From contig NC_083567.1 in assembly GCF_019925205.1 (NCBI RefSeq), forward strand, positions 16,306,001 through 16,370,000: a stretch of 64,000 nucleotides of DNA. The letters run 5' to 3'. A program made the translations under genes and the position numbers. Positions 1-13,440 of the stretch are shown here, piece after piece. This stretch comes from Metopolophium dirhodum (taxonomy: Eukaryota; Arthropoda; Insecta; Hemiptera; Aphididae). Position 1 is the first letter of the stretch. Every line of letters starts with the position of its first letter. The notes under the pieces are model-generated. The model saw only the letters and a program-made list of their open reading frames with translations. It made no database searches and was not told where the DNA came from.

Positions 1-1100
1 ACGACTTTTTTTTACCATCATTAATACTGATATTAAGTTGGACTTCAATATAAATTATTGACACAGAATACAAGTATATTATTGTAGTGACGTAGTTATA
101 TATCCAAGTTTACTTCTGTACAAACAAAAGTTACAATTATACCGCAGACTAATGTTTTCTTTTAGAAAACTTTTACTATATTTGATTTATCGTAATTATA
201 TCGAAATTAATTTCCGTATACTTGTAGTAACCTACATAGATTTTACGTAGGCACTTACGGGCTGCGGATACGTTCTGTGAATAGTTTATCGCAAATACTT
301 TTTTATGGTGCTTAAGGTGAGAGGATTCGAGGGGAATTATAGTCCCCCATCCGCTAAAACCTATAGAAAGGCTTCCCCTTTGACATTTTGGGTACATCGG
401 AACACTCAAATCTGAGATAAAATGGTGATATTCTAATTCATCCCGTTTTTCGCTAACTGATTTATTTGAAGACACGCACTTGTTATCATGACAAGTTCAG
501 ACACTAAACTGACGGTATATTTTCAATAGTATTGTTAGTATTGTTAGTGCCCCAAACAACACAATACTATTGACTATCTATCAACTAATATAAAAATAAT
601 TTCAATTGTTTCAATAAATTGAACTGGTCTGTAATATGACCCACAAACGATCAATATTATTGTCAATATCAAATATTAATCAATATTAATTATTGTTGAC
701 TGAGTATGGGTCGCTTAAATCTTACCTTTTTCATAGTCAGAACTCAGATTGTGTCCGCAGTCTTGTTGACAAATTATATTGAAAGCTAAAGTGTGCCCTC
801 CTTCAGTTCACAGCTGTAGGTATTTAAGATAATATACTAATCAGAAATCGTTTAGAACTTCGTTAGATACAGAACCTACGATCAACTGTGATAATTATGT
901 AGGTACGTAATTCTTACAACAATGACTATGGAAACAGTGTGAAAATTGCTTTTTATTTTATCTTCGACAATATCTAAGCACGCGCCTCGTTTTTATTACT
1001 CATTTACGGCCATTAAGTGTATTCACACTCAGTGAAGTAATGTGACACGTTAAATTATGTTATTTGTGCAAGTACATGTGTTTTTTATATCAAGATACGT
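1..1100. other. AT-rich intergenic DNA, no gene recognised
   Basis: No supported exon, RNA gene or complete mobile element was seen. A 99-codon minus-strand frame at 176-475 opens at GTG rather than ATG and resembles no family I know, so it is not called. Short direct repeats such as the doubled TATTGTTAG near 530-548 are typical of the low-complexity background. Confidence 0.5.
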
Positions 1101-1101
1101 A

Positions 1102-1243
1102 CAGTGGCGGATCCAGGGGGGAAAGGGGCATTTGCTTTTCCTTTGTTTTACACTGTGTTTAGCCAATTTTGTAGTCAATTTTGGAACTTTTTGTACTTTT
1201 GCCCCCATGCCCCCCCCCCCAAATTAAGCCCAGAATCCGCCAG
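1102..1243. mobile_element. Short MITE-like element with TGGCGGAT inverted ends
   Basis: The left end reads CAGTGGCGGATCCAGG and the right end reads AGAATCCGCCAGG, whose complement is CCTGGCGGATTCT, so TGGCGGAT is shared as an inverted terminal repeat. The interior holds a C-homopolymer at about 1209-1220 and a G-rich left arm. At about 142 bp it carries no transposase. Similar GGCGGAT-ended elements recur near 4043-4583 and 23230. The superfamily is not assigned, and no target-site duplication was confirmed. Confidence 0.5.
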
Positions 1244-4042
1244 GGAATATAAGTATCATACTTATATTCGGGACGCGAAGGGCTACCTGAACCCGGGCTT
1301 CCATCGAGCATCTCCTCTTAAGGGTCGTTTTAAAACAAACTTGTTTTTACTCCCAATTAATGATAGGTACATAAAGTGATATACTAATACATCAACATTC
1401 CAATTCAATCTATATATATTATCTTATACCAATATAATCTTAAACGGTAAATATAAGACTCGATTTACTATAACTGCATTTGTTTTAAATCATAGTGCAA
1501 TGTGGTCGGGTTTAAAACACCTTATTTAGTTATATCCCCGCTGTGTTGTCCGTTCGTTAGTTTAGTTACCAGTACTTACATAGTTACGATTGTTGATAAT
1601 AAGATAGGATTTATGATTAAATAAATAAATAAATAATGTTAAAACGATTATATTATTATTAAAAGTAAATTCATACTATAGCCAGAATTAAAAAATAGAT
1701 GTTCACATATTGATAATATAGGTTCATACTAGCCAATGTTAATAAACCGGTACCAAAATATAAATACTTTATTTACAAATTAAGATATATAATCTATTTA
1801 GGTTTCTATACATAATCATATTCAAATTACCAAATTATTTTTAAATTGTAAGTAGGTAGACACTTATATGGAATTATTTACTAAATACGTTCAGAAACCG
1901 AGCATTTAGCAAGCTCGCAGAGTGAGTTTTCTTAACTTGTTTTCCCCATTAAACCGTATACATCAGGCAGTACCAATATATTCTACAATGAGTTTAATGT
2001 AGATATACTCAAATTAGGTGAAAAACATATTTTATGGATGCATAACTCATATATAAGTACACATATGATGCATACGATGCACAATTAATTACACATTGTA
2101 TAATAACATTATGCTAATCGAAGTTTATAATAATAATATATAGATACCTACATCATAAATTATAATAACAAAGTTAGTCTCCTTTAATGGTATATCTACG
2201 CTGTTGTAGGCAAAGTGAATGCCACTATTATATATAATAATATAATATTGTAGAAATATATTATAATATATAATATAAAACCTATATTATAATTATTACT
2301 GTAGGCACTAGGTACCTACCTATACAATCGAAATAAATCCAATGAAGGTCGACGTTGTCAAACCAGAACCAAAACAAACTTGTTTTAGTTCGACTTTGTG
2401 CCAACGACCGGAACTTGGGAGAGAATCGCTCCAATACTTTATTTATTTAATACATACATTATTATACTTTTATATTATGAGAGATGTAAGTACGACAGCA
2501 GTATTACAGTCGAGTACCTATAAACGACAACGTTTGGTTGGAGGTCGAGATAAGGACTTCAAGGTTAATAACGTTATGAACGTATTACGTAGGTAACTTG
2601 CTGGTTGATGCACTTGGTCGTGCACTCGTACTGGTGCAGGTGAGCGCTTATACGACTACAGATTTGGTCAATACGTACTTTGTCCTACCTGATTCTGAAA
2701 GGAGAGGATAAAGAGGAATCGGTATTTATTTATTTTACAACGATAGTTTATATTTTTTATTTCTTCTTTTGTTGGTAGTAAAAATATGTCTTATGTGACC
2801 CCGAAAATACAGTGTTGTGATGATTATTCAGTAAGTTCATTAGTAATTTTTCAAAACACATAATAATTTTACCTTTTTTTTAGTAATTTTTTGATTTTCT
2901 CAGTACTTACCTTGATTTGGTGTAGTAGTTAATGATCGTCAACATAATTTATTGGAGAATCCACTGCTGCTATGTCGAGTACGATTTTATCATCCAGTCA
3001 AAATCACTTTTTAAATACCTGCCTTCTATGATTTATCATCGCTTACAAACGTACAACAACAACAATAAGTTATATAATACGACTACACGCTACTATCTAT
3101 TTTTTTTTTTTTACATTAATATTGTATAATAGAGATATGGTGTAGCAAAGCATCACCCTGGATGCTACATACTGTGGTTCTGCATTACCTATACACTGTG
3201 GGCTGGGAAGTGTTTTGAAAGTTAAAACAACTGTTTTAGTTTAATATTTAAAACGTTTTAATCGACGTTTAAAGTAATTTATTTTTTTATTTAAAAACAT
3301 TTTAGGTTAGAACGTGAGATTTAATTCTGATATACCAATACATTATTATTTTGTATTTTTAGAAATGAAACTGTTTAGTGTGCTAAAGAAATTATTGTTA
3401 AAAAAAGTATAGTGCAGTTAAACAAATAAAACGTTTGTTAACAAACTTTTTTATCAAGCCCTTCTTAGAGCTATGTCTTATTTTCGACTTCCGGACAACC
3501 CACTCTCTCGTTTCGAGGTATCTACCCGGACATATTCGACGTAAAGAAAGTATATTGACCAACAGACAACAGTCATAATATCTAATATAGTCGGAAACAA
3601 TGGATATTATAACATTTATATTTTCTGTATCCCTGTCTCACACGAGCGCACAAAAACCTACAACAACATATTGTGTACCTATTTCGGATGGGTTATTAAC
3701 GTAACGTATATACACTATACGCATTACTTTATCATTTAAGCGTTATGTTTTTAAATGAATAACGTATTTAAGTAATTACTTTTTAAAACTGCTGTGCTAT
3801 GCTACATTAAAACGCACGTTAAACAGAAAATATGTGGTATAAGCCTATAAAGTGGCTCTAACATGATTTTTTGTCGGCTCACGAAAGAAGAATATTTTTT
3901 TTTTGTTTAAAGTCTTGCCATAATAATAATAATAATAACAATAATTTTAGCACGGACAACGCTATAATATATCATTATTGTCGTAGTATTGGTATAATCG
4001 GTTATTTGACTTATTTGAATATATAATATACTTACTATATAT
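1244..4042. other. Gene-free AT-rich stretch
   Basis: The stretch holds AT-dinucleotide-rich and TAA-rich low-complexity DNA, densest around 2220-2300, and frequent TAGGTACCTA-like words. It begins with a near-perfect 25-nt palindrome at 1245-1269. An 84-codon frame at 2342-2596 has no recognisable domain and no splice context. No gene is supported. Confidence 0.5.
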
Positions 4043-4583
4043 CAAGGGCGGATACAAGGGGGGATGGGGGGTCAGACCCCCATAGCGCTTTATTTTTAAT
4101 TTTATAAAATGGTGTTCTTAGTGTTACCGCATTACAAGGAAACATCAAAAAAAAAAATTAAACAAATATACTATAATTATTTAATAGGGGCGTCATTACA
4201 ACTTTTTGAAAGGTATGCCAACAACCATAGGTAAATAGGCCAAAAAAAGTTTAGCAGACCAATATAATATAGGTATTGTAATATAATAATTATATAATTA
4301 TAATTATTATTATTATTAACAAATATTTTTTTCTCGCTACGTTCCATAATTAGAATCTTTATATTTTCCATGTAATAATCTAATATATTATTATCAATAT
4401 AGTAGACCTAATAATACCAAATTTGTACTTAAATTATTCAAACTCAAATTTAAATATTTTTGACATTGTACCTATAATTATATATTACCTATATTTTGTT
4501 ATTTATTCATTTAATGTGCAGGTACCTAGGTTTAAATATTTTTCTGATCCCACCCCATACAAAATATATGTATACGCCACTAA
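4043..4583. mobile_element. Candidate TIR element (GGCGGATAC / GGCGTATAC ends)
   Basis: The left end reads AGGGCGGATACAAGGGG followed by a G/C-rich palindromic stretch (GGGGTCAGACCCCC). The right end near 4565-4583 reads GTATACGCCACTAAT, whose complement ATTAGTGGCGTATAC matches the left end imperfectly. The interior is AT-rich and has no coding capacity. It resembles the element at 1102-1243 and is read as a decayed non-autonomous DNA transposon. The boundaries are approximate. Confidence 0.4.
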
Positions 4584-5450
4584 TCACTACTATATGTATA
4601 TTATAATATATACTATATAATATTATATATAGTATAAGCTTAATTTCTTAATATAGTTATAATATATGTAATGTTATGTTTATGACAGACGTCAGACGCG
4701 TACCTACTGCGTAAATTTTTTTTAATCGCCGAAACGTATATATATTTTCAATTCGTGAAACGTATATAGATAGGAAGCTAAATATATTTAATAAATATTA
4801 TAGTAGGTATTATCAAATTTTAGTATTTGTATAATAAAAACATTCGCAGTACACATTTAATGTCTAACCATGCATAAAGCATAATTTACTAAATACGTTT
4901 TTTTTTAAATTCGTCAAATTATTATTTTCGAGTAACCGGAGTACTTATGATACTTTCAACCTCGCACAATTTCCAAAATCTAATTAGTTTTTAATTTTTT
5001 TGTTCAACTTTGAAAATGAATTAAATATTTGAAATTTACATCAAATATTCATATTAAACACTTACTATAGGTAGATTATAATTATCAAAATAAAATGTAA
5101 TAAATTGTTCAGTTCTTTGTGAGTTATTTAGACTTTAGAGATTTATAATTAAAAACTTATTCGTTAATTTTGAATAAAATAATACAATTTACAATAATAA
5201 AATTTTTTTATAAATCTTAAAAATAATTAAATTAAGAATTTATTTATATTCTTATTAGTACAGCAATTAAAAAATATCGAAAATACATTTTTTTTATAAC
5301 GGTTTGAAACAAGTATTTCAACCACTTTTCTATACAAAATTAAATTTTACGACATTTTTTTGCGAATAATATTTAGTTTATCATTCCGGTCAACTTCCAA
5401 TCCTAGTTTGGAAACTCATTCAAAAATCCTTCCCCTCAAATTAAAAATAA
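4584..5450. other. AT-rich intergenic DNA, nothing recognised
   Basis: Low-complexity A/T sequence with dispersed words and no open frame, RNA gene or clear repeat boundary. Confidence 0.45.
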
Positions 5451-5454
5451 TTTT

Positions 5455-5755
5455 AATAAACATGAACCGAGCAAGCAACAGGTATCGATAGCGCTATATC
5501 GGTAAAAAAATAATGTTTTTGTTAATTTGTATTATGTCATAAACATAAATCTGAACGTAAAGTTTTGAAGTTCAAACCACTCCTTTACCCTCAAAATCAA
5601 ATTAACGCGGATGGATCAAAAACACGTCTTACCGTCACATTCCTGTTAATAATTGATGATCATACCTCTGAAAACAATTTGAAATTGTCATCGAAATCGG
5701 TCCAGTTTTAGCCTTTATAGGGTATTTAAGGTATAAGCGTATACATTCAACTCTC
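5455..5755 (-). mobile_element. Helitron-like non-autonomous repeat fragment
   Basis: Read on the minus strand, the sequence near 5695-5725 runs CTGGACCGATTTCGATGAC. This GGACCGATTT(T/C)GATG phrase is common in short insect Helitron-like repeats, in which a TATAAA-containing 5' end is followed by a 'gct.gaccgattt' segment. Exact ends are not visible and no hairpin plus CTAG terminus could be fixed, so family assignment is inference. Confidence 0.35.
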
Positions 5756-8700
5756 ATATTTGTTTTAAGATATAATTTCAATGGTTACCATTTATAAATA
5801 AAAAAATTATTTTATTTCCATCGTGAATCTCAAAATCCTTGTGTGAGCACCTTTTTAAAATGTGAATTATGGAAAATTCTTTTTCTAGCTATCTGCATAG
5901 TTTAGGGCTAATGGTGACATGTACCCAGCTTAAAGGTGACATGAAATATCCACGGGAAATGGAAAATTTTTTAAAAAAAACACAATGCTTTTTTTGAAAA
6001 AAATCATATTATTATTTATTGTCGCCACTGTCATGTTAATAGCATACCCCAAAGTTCGTATCTGTATTTTTCATTTTATTATACCTTTATTTTTTGTTAG
6101 TCTATTTGATTTAGTATAAAACATCCACGTTAATAGTTTTTTTGACGAGGAATGCAATGAAATAATAATTTAAAAGTATTATTCACTTATTATACGAATA
6201 AAAGTTACTTTCGGGTTATTACTTAGCAATAAGTTTAGCACTAAATTTATAAACCATACACCTTAGACTATAGAAAGGTACGTCCTGTGTAGGTTTAGTG
6301 TGTTAATTAATCAATAATAAATCTACACATAAAAGTCGCAACATGTGTGTTATATCTATAACGATATAATGAGTGTGCAATTTTATTATTTCTTGAACTG
6401 GATGAGTATTGAGTAATATTTTCCATTGTTGTTGTTATTTAAAGTTTAAACTATATACAATATTATAATTTATAATAGTTGTAGTAAACGCAGAGTGGCA
6501 GATTATAGTAGTAAATAGTAATAACAGTATCTAACGTACAGAAGTAAATACCAACGCAAACGTGACTAAAATTTAAAACGACATAGGATGATTTTTTTTC
6601 CTTAAAAGTTTTGTGTTATTTGAGTAAATTCAATTTGGTGAGCACAATTAAAATAATATATTATAATATCTATTATCTATGCAATGTTTTTACATCAACC
6701 AAAAACTAACAAATTGTTTACATACTTTTATCGTAATAGTTGTTTATCGTACAGTTTAATGCTGTTATTTTTAATTTATTATACCGTATGTATAAAGTCT
6801 AGCATGAAGAGTGGTTTGCATTTTTTCTCTACATATCCAATTTTATATCTTTTCTGAAAATCCCATAGCTATAATAATATTATAAGTACTATACAATTCT
6901 ATATTAGGTACCTATGTAAGTACATGTACTAAAAAAAATCTCATTTTATTCTCGTTTGTTTCAGAAACATGAAAATCGACTGAAAGAATTTATATTATAA
7001 CACAGTTATCATACGATATTTGATCAATCCCTTCGTAGAAGACGAGACCTTTACTATGACCCGTGTGGCGTATACACAGATCGCTGATACTACTGTGAGC
7101 TAGCGCAGTGGATTGCGCACGCTTAAAATCTCTTCGCGTGCCCATCATTATTCATTAACGGGTAACTGCAATGTTTTGCCAAAAAACACATATTATTATA
7201 TTTGTTTGAAAGTTTTTGAAGAGTGATATTTCGTAACACGGTCGCAGGTGTTCTTTTTTAGTGTCATTTACCGCCAATTTGATGTGTTTTCACTGTCACT
7301 GCATGGCGTTAAACATATACCAGGTAATATACAAGGTGTTCAAACAATTGGGAAACGCTTTAATAACAGCTTGCATTTTTTTATACTTACATAATATAGC
7401 AACGACAGATAACACTGGTGCAAATTTATTAGGTAAAATATTAATTAATCATCTTATTAATTATATCGGATTATCGTTTATCAATCCTAATTTAGTCTAA
7501 GACTGTTTCCAAACTCCTTGTATACCTATATTATTACTGTGTTTTAAGTACTTTTGACGTCTTACAAATCGTATACGTCAGCTATAATATACAGTGTAGT
7601 ATTGTCATTATTTTTATTGTCGAAGACGGACTTGCTGCTCGTTACAACTTACAAGTCATGTATTTTAACCGGATTTTCCGTTGAACTTGAATTAAATTGT
7701 ATTCTGATGCAAAAGTTAATTTACATTTTACATAATATATTATTAATATTTATTGTAAACGCACACCTATATGGTATAAATATACATATAGATGTTAAAA
7801 TATTATGTTGCTCATCTGCAGACCACGATTAATAATACATTATCTTGTTCGTAAGTATATACACATAGATGTGTGATAGATGACATAGATACACGGATAT
7901 TATTTACACGTATCAGTGAGATAACCTGTGGCCTGCGGGATGCGGGAATAAATTTCACAAGAGAGGTTCACCTGGATGGTGACTTATGTTTTGTAATCCT
8001 TTAAGTACCTAAATACATTTTCACCAAACTCATATGCCATGTGGCTTCACTTCTTAAATTTAGATGGCTGGAAAGTAGGGTGGGTGGATAAACATTTTAG
8101 ATTTCGCTTATTCACAAAAAAATTTTAGTTCGATACCACTGCCATATATATATATATATATAAATATCTATATTATATATCATATATTTTAATATCGTAC
8201 AGTTTTGAAAATACTTTAATCAAAAATACAGTTGTGACTCCTGTCGCTCCTGATTTTGACTTGGCAGTTTGTGGTATTATATGTATCACTATAAATTATA
8301 AGAAACTAAATAATTAATTTAATTTAAACTATCTTTAAATTATCTTTTATTTACCTTTTTATGCAAGCAACTGGATAGTATTATATTGGTTCGTCAGATT
8401 GGGAATAAGAATTTCTGCTATTTATTTCTTAAATTTAGAACTCAAAAATATGCTTTAATTTTCTGCACAGAAAATATGATCTTTGTCTTGTGCTGTGATC
8501 TGTTTTGGTAACGCTGCTGAGTCTTTATTAATATGTAATTTATTACAAAGTGATAATATAATACTTATATACGTAATATATTATTTTATATTTTATATAT
8601 ACGTAATATTTATTGAATCGATATTTTATACTGATAAATAAATTTATTTCTATTATTATGGTAAAAAATTATTAAAATAAAAAAACTTCCTACAAAATTT

Positions 8701-11200
8701 AAGAGTTCTTCTTTTCTCCTATAACATTAGCCAACTAATTTGATTTATTTTGTAAGTTGTAACTTTCATCTATTTACTAACTTTTAATTTGTATGAAACT
8801 AGGAATTCAATATAACAACACACAACATAAGCACTTTGAAATTTTATTTTGGTAAACATCAGAATAACACAACGTGTGTCTAATGCAAAAACGTTTTATT
8901 CAAATGAATGAGTATTATTTATTTTAAAAGCAAAATTTAAAATATTTACTCTTGCAATTTAAAATTATGATCGGTGTGATTATTTTTTCTCTTTATTGTT
9001 ATTCTCACAATATCTATTCGGTCAATCAAAAAACCGGACTTCATATTGGGTTTTATTTCGTATGCTGAATGAATAATACAATGCTATACTGGTCATGGGC
9101 TATAAAATATATTATTGGCCGACCATTTTCTATTCATGAAATTATCTAGGTACCATTCGTCGTCTTTCACTTTGTGATTTACCAGTTTATTAATTTTTTG
9201 CGAAATCCGAAAGCATTAAACAAGTAATGACCATAATATATATTTTATATTAATTCAGTGACTAAAAAGTAAGCAACAAGAACTTACTGTATTTAACATA
9301 ATATAATATAAATCGTTATAAATACGGAACAATCATAATCGTGACAAATTGAATTTAATATTTATCATTAAATCAACAAAGTCGTTCACTGTCGCAACTC
9401 TCGACTGTGTACAATAAATTGAACACAATGACATGTTATAATAATTTTAGTATACTATACAGTATTAAATAAGTACACCAACTAGGTGTACCTCTATAAA
9501 TCAGCTGTAATATATTTTTCAACAAAATAATTTTAAATCTGAATATGCCTCATTGTTTATACATATAATAAAATATAAATAATAACATACAAATAACTTG
9601 TGCTATAAAATCTTAGGATTATATCAAAAAAAGTCCTGTTAAGGCAAGATAACAAATATTAATATTATATTGTCTAAATTATATTATAACAAACTTCATA
9701 TATAATAAATATAATATATAAGATATATTATGTGTTTAGTAACTGCGAAAAGTTTATTTATACAATTTCAGAAAATGTTTTCAAATGTTCATGTATAGGT
9801 ATACTTATATGTGTTATATTAGGTAAATGAGCTATATTTATAATCTCGATGGATAGCAATTAGGTTATCCTATTATTTTTGGCTTTACTCGTTATGTGCT
9901 TCATCGCTATAAGCGTGGTAACGTGGAAATATATCCATCTCATATTTTCCAAGCTAACCGAAGCGTCGAAATAATGAAAAAAGTAGAACCAACGAATAAT
10001 TTAACTATTATAAATAAATAGGTACTTTACCTACATATAATCATTTTTTATACGCCTATATATATATAGGATGTGTATAAGCAATTAGGCGTGAATACTA
10101 AATATAATATTATTCTCTTTAATATGATTAAAAACGTGGTTAAAATGTTAGCATGGAGGTGTATAATATATTTGTAGATAAACCTGTTAATACGCATAGG
10201 TACCAGCTAAAACTATATTTATAATACAATTTAGAACATATTATACTGCCAATTATAATATAACTATCAATAAATCGATTCAAGGTTAGGCCTGTTCTGT
10301 AAAAATACACATTTTTAAACTTGTATAATTAATTATATTAACAATTAACATTATAACTTGATGTAAAATATATATGTATATATATGTAATATATCGGATC
10401 TAACAAAATTGCATTTTGTTTAACTAAAGACACAATAATATGTTTAATTTTATCATTTATTTCAGTAAAATATTATTGGAAACATACGGCGTTATGGATA
10501 GGCTATTTAGGTACAGTATAGGCTATAACTATACTCTACAGTTACGTATTTAATATTTATAAACGACGACTTCACAATTTTATCCCAAGCTATCTCATTG
10601 ACGAGTACCAACTTATACGACATCTGTGGTATATGTTGCTATTTTCTTTATACAATAAATGTTCATACCAGTGTGGTATGCGAATAGCTCGTAAAACTAC
10701 ATCGATATTATATTGTTGTTATAATTTGTGTCCTGTAGCTGGATTCGAGATTTGTGCACTAAGTATTAAAAAGTTTCAAAATATGCAATATGCATTCTTG
10801 TATGTAGGTTATTACATGTATTACAAAAAATATAAATATTGCGACATTGCATAATACATAGATTTCTAGAAAGACAAAAACAATGGTAAAAAATTATCAT
10901 ACGACGGATTATTGATTGAGTATTCGTGAAAAATATATTTTTGTTAAACGAGAAGTAGGTATTATTATGAAAACAAAAGTGTTGATTTTTGTTTATGGTG
11001 TGCTTTTAATTTGGTCAAGTTCTTAAATCGTTGTACTTTATTGTGGCCACATGATGACGTTAAGGACGAAAACGTTTTTTGTTCTTAACGGATGCTGCTC
11101 CGTATAGGCTTAAAGCTCAAAAAATTCTAACAACATTTTAACCGAAAATGTTACATTTAACATGTGTGTCACACGGATTTCACAATGTAGCTGAAACAGT
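5756..11200. other. Long gene-free AT-rich stretch
   Basis: About 5.4 kb without a supported gene. Frames of 79, 92 and 73 codons at 7261-7500, 7554-7832 and 10633-10854 are hydrophobic or of odd composition, lack splice context and match nothing known. A tRNA-like word lies near 7093-7150 (see findings). An AT microsatellite sits at about 8141-8162 and further TA-rich runs near 8520-8620 and 10365-10390. Confidence 0.45.
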
Positions 11201-11214
11201 TAGATTACAATTTC

Positions 11215-11898
11215 CCTCAGTTAATCAATTGCGACTGTAATAAAAGTATTTCTAAAAGCTCCTACCTAATAGAGTACTAAAATTTAAGGAATTATATCCT
11301 AATTTTTTCCTTCCACCTTAGCCAATCATTACTCGATGGGGTAATTGGTTAGCAGAAGTCGAATACTATTCTAAAAATTTTGAAAAAATTAAAGAAGTTA
11401 TTTCAAATCTTGATAAATACTGCAACCACTATTACAAAAGCTACTGATATTCTGCCAAATAATGACCTAAAAAATCATTTAGCATATATTTCCGTAAATT
11501 GTTGTTTCTTGATTAAAGTAATAAAAAAATCTAACAATAATTGAATGTCTTGCAAGTTGCAATAGTGGAAAATTCAGCAAACAAATTAAATGATTTCAAG
11601 GAGAATCCACATAATATAAATTAAACCATATACTTGCTAAAAATGTTGCTTTACAAAAAAACTAAAACTGTTAAGAAATAATTTTCTGAATAAAATTGAA
11701 AATACGTCAATAGATATTCAGTTAACACCATCTGATAAATCAAGTATGAATTAATTTGACCCATTATTCTCGGTTGACGTTGAATTCGTCGAACGCTCTT
11801 CAGCCGCTACAAGTGAATTTTAAAACCTAACCACTGAATATTTCAATTTGAAAATCTTCAAATGTACGTTGTATCCAATTGTTTCCAAGAAGACAATA
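11215..11898 (+). pseudogene. Decayed hAT-like transposase remnant (C-terminal part)
   Basis: Translation near 11306-11425 gives a PP..PIITRWGNWL..VEYYSKNFEKIKEV-type segment. The TRWG(N/T)WL..(A/V).YY..(N/H)FE.IK pattern is what I associate with hAT-superfamily transposase-like proteins found in many copies in aphids. One in-frame stop precedes it and frameshifts follow: residues such as TDILPNNDLKNHLAYIS continue in another frame. The final 200 bp keeps a split trace of the typical hAT C-terminus (FSVDVE..., LTTEYF..., then ENLQMYVVSNCF in a different frame). The copy is inactive, with several stops and frame changes. Its 3' part is the unit duplicated around the 1.92 kb block that follows. 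The superfamily call rests on motif memory only. Confidence 0.6.
11697..11898 (+). repeat. 202-bp direct repeat, copy 1 (X1)
   Basis: This segment, the 3' end of the hAT-like remnant, is repeated base for base at 13817-14018 on the other side of the 1.92 kb block. It is far longer than any known transposon target-site duplication, so a replication or repair origin is more likely than simple insertion. Confidence 0.93.
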
Positions 11899-12409
11899 TG
11901 ACTCATAAGTTTGTCTACCTTTATCAAAAAAAAAAATGTCAACAAGAAAGTCAAATTAAATTTTATTGAGCGTTTGAAATTCATATTTTTACAACATTTG
12001 ATATTCACTTGATATCTCATGTAACGATTTTCTTATTTTGTTGTAATTAAAAAACGAATGACTGTTGATACTTGAAAATTTCACTAAATGATGTTTATAT
12101 TAGCATTTTCTATACACGATAAAATTTATAAAATAATTTGACTCTTTTTGAGCTGTTTACGGACATAGTCAGTTTTCAATTTTTTGGTTTTTTTTTCTAT
12201 AAATATCAATAAAAATCTATTTTTTGTGTAAAAAAGCGTGAAAATTCAATGCAAGGCTCCTGATATAATGTTACAATAGCAGTTGAAAAATATTAAAAAT
12301 ATATAGGCACAATTTTTTTTTTTATAGACATTTAAAGTTCGAATTTTGACAAAATTTATCAAATTTAAAATTTAATAATTATTTTTTAGTTGAAAATTTA
12401 TAAAATGTT

Positions 12410-12650
12410 CAACTTTTATAGCTAAGGATTGAAAATTTAAAACAAGGTTTCACGTAAATAGGTTATATATAAATTACTTTATCCACAATATACTTGATAA
12501 TATCATAGGCTGACTGACCGTTTTCGCTCAGAATCGTTTTTCTTATACAATGATATTATATCATTGAATTCAAATTTAACACCATCCATTACAGTGACCC
12601 ACTTGTCACCTACTATACAGCAGAGCGACATCCACTTACTCACCTTTTTT
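12410..12650 (+). repeat. Dispersed repeat module (GCTGACTGACCG family), copy 1
   Basis: The module contains GGCTGACTGACCGTTTTCGC, an AT-rich TACAATGATATTATA segment, and a terminal part containing CAGCAGAGCGACATCC. Diverged copies occur at about 19430-19670, 28630-28810 and 30950-31195, so this is an interspersed family in the genome. It has no coding potential and its class is not assigned. Confidence 0.7.
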
Positions 12651-13039
12651 TCTATGAATGTCAATAAAATTTTATTTAACCGATTAAATAATTATTTTGT
12701 AATAAACCGACACAGTACATAGTTGATATTAACTATATCGTACAGCTGTATACTGTTTAGTTGTTTAGTGTTTACTGTTGTCCGTTTAGCACTGCAGTGG
12801 TGTTTGGAGCACAAATTAAGAAATATCTTAATTCGTGGTCGGGAGAGGTGATTTCGAATACATATCTGGTACCCTTTTGGGTCGGTTTTATCACTTGTTT
12901 CCGGCAGCGTGAGCACGGTTGAGCACAATATGCAGATTTAGATTTAGTACCTAATAATATTATAAATTATATAAATTATAATAAACATCATTGCGTAACG
13001 TAGTATTCAACATTCTACATCGTTATCTTTCTATTTATA

Positions 13040-13440
13040 AAAGGATAAGGTGACTGGCTGGCTGACTGATCTATCAACGCGCTTACGCAAAGACCTCTTG
13101 ACGGATCTGGCTAAAATTTGGCATACAGATAGCTATTATTAACGTTGGTGTCCGCTATGAAAGGAGTTTTGGAAATGCATCCCCCAAAGGGGAAAATAAT
13201 TGGTTATAAGAATACAATAGTGACGCTATCTATCCAGAAAAATCAAATTTAAATATACAACATTTGCGCAAAAATACAAAACGTTCGGACTTGACATTTG
13301 GAATAATGCAAGTTCTTCTAATGATCTAGATGTGCAAAAGAAAAGATTTTCCCATATTCGCATTACAAAGAGGTGGCCATACAGGGATATTGGGATTCAC
13401 GGTGGAAAGTGAAACTTTTGTTTTGTTTATAAATGGTTGC
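13040..13440 (+). mobile_element. Helitron-like repeat, 5' part (copy 1)
   Basis: The sequence starts near TATAAAAGGATAAGGTGACT and runs through GACGGATCTGGCTAAAATTT and TGACGCTATCTATCCAG to CACGGTGGAAAGTGAAAC. The same order of motifs occurs at 27796-28190 in a clearly diverged copy, and a shorter relative begins near 44335. At 27796 the start lies directly against a GCACGGAATCAGCTAGT sequence, which resembles the 3' terminus of insect Helitrons. There is no Rep/helicase, so this is a non-autonomous fragment. The class is inferred from end sequence only. Confidence 0.5.

Noticed and set aside
176..475. 99-codon minus-strand frame
   Set aside because: Opens at GTG, with no ATG in good context, no family similarity and no splice evidence.
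7261..7832. Two consecutive 79- and 92-codon frames
   Set aside because: The first begins at GTG, both are hydrophobic and lack domains or paralogues in the window, and no splice signals connect them.
12692..12928. 78-codon minus-strand frame, repeated at 19712-19948
   Set aside because: Part of the same 1.92-kb block, with no known domain and no sign of conservation beyond the duplication.
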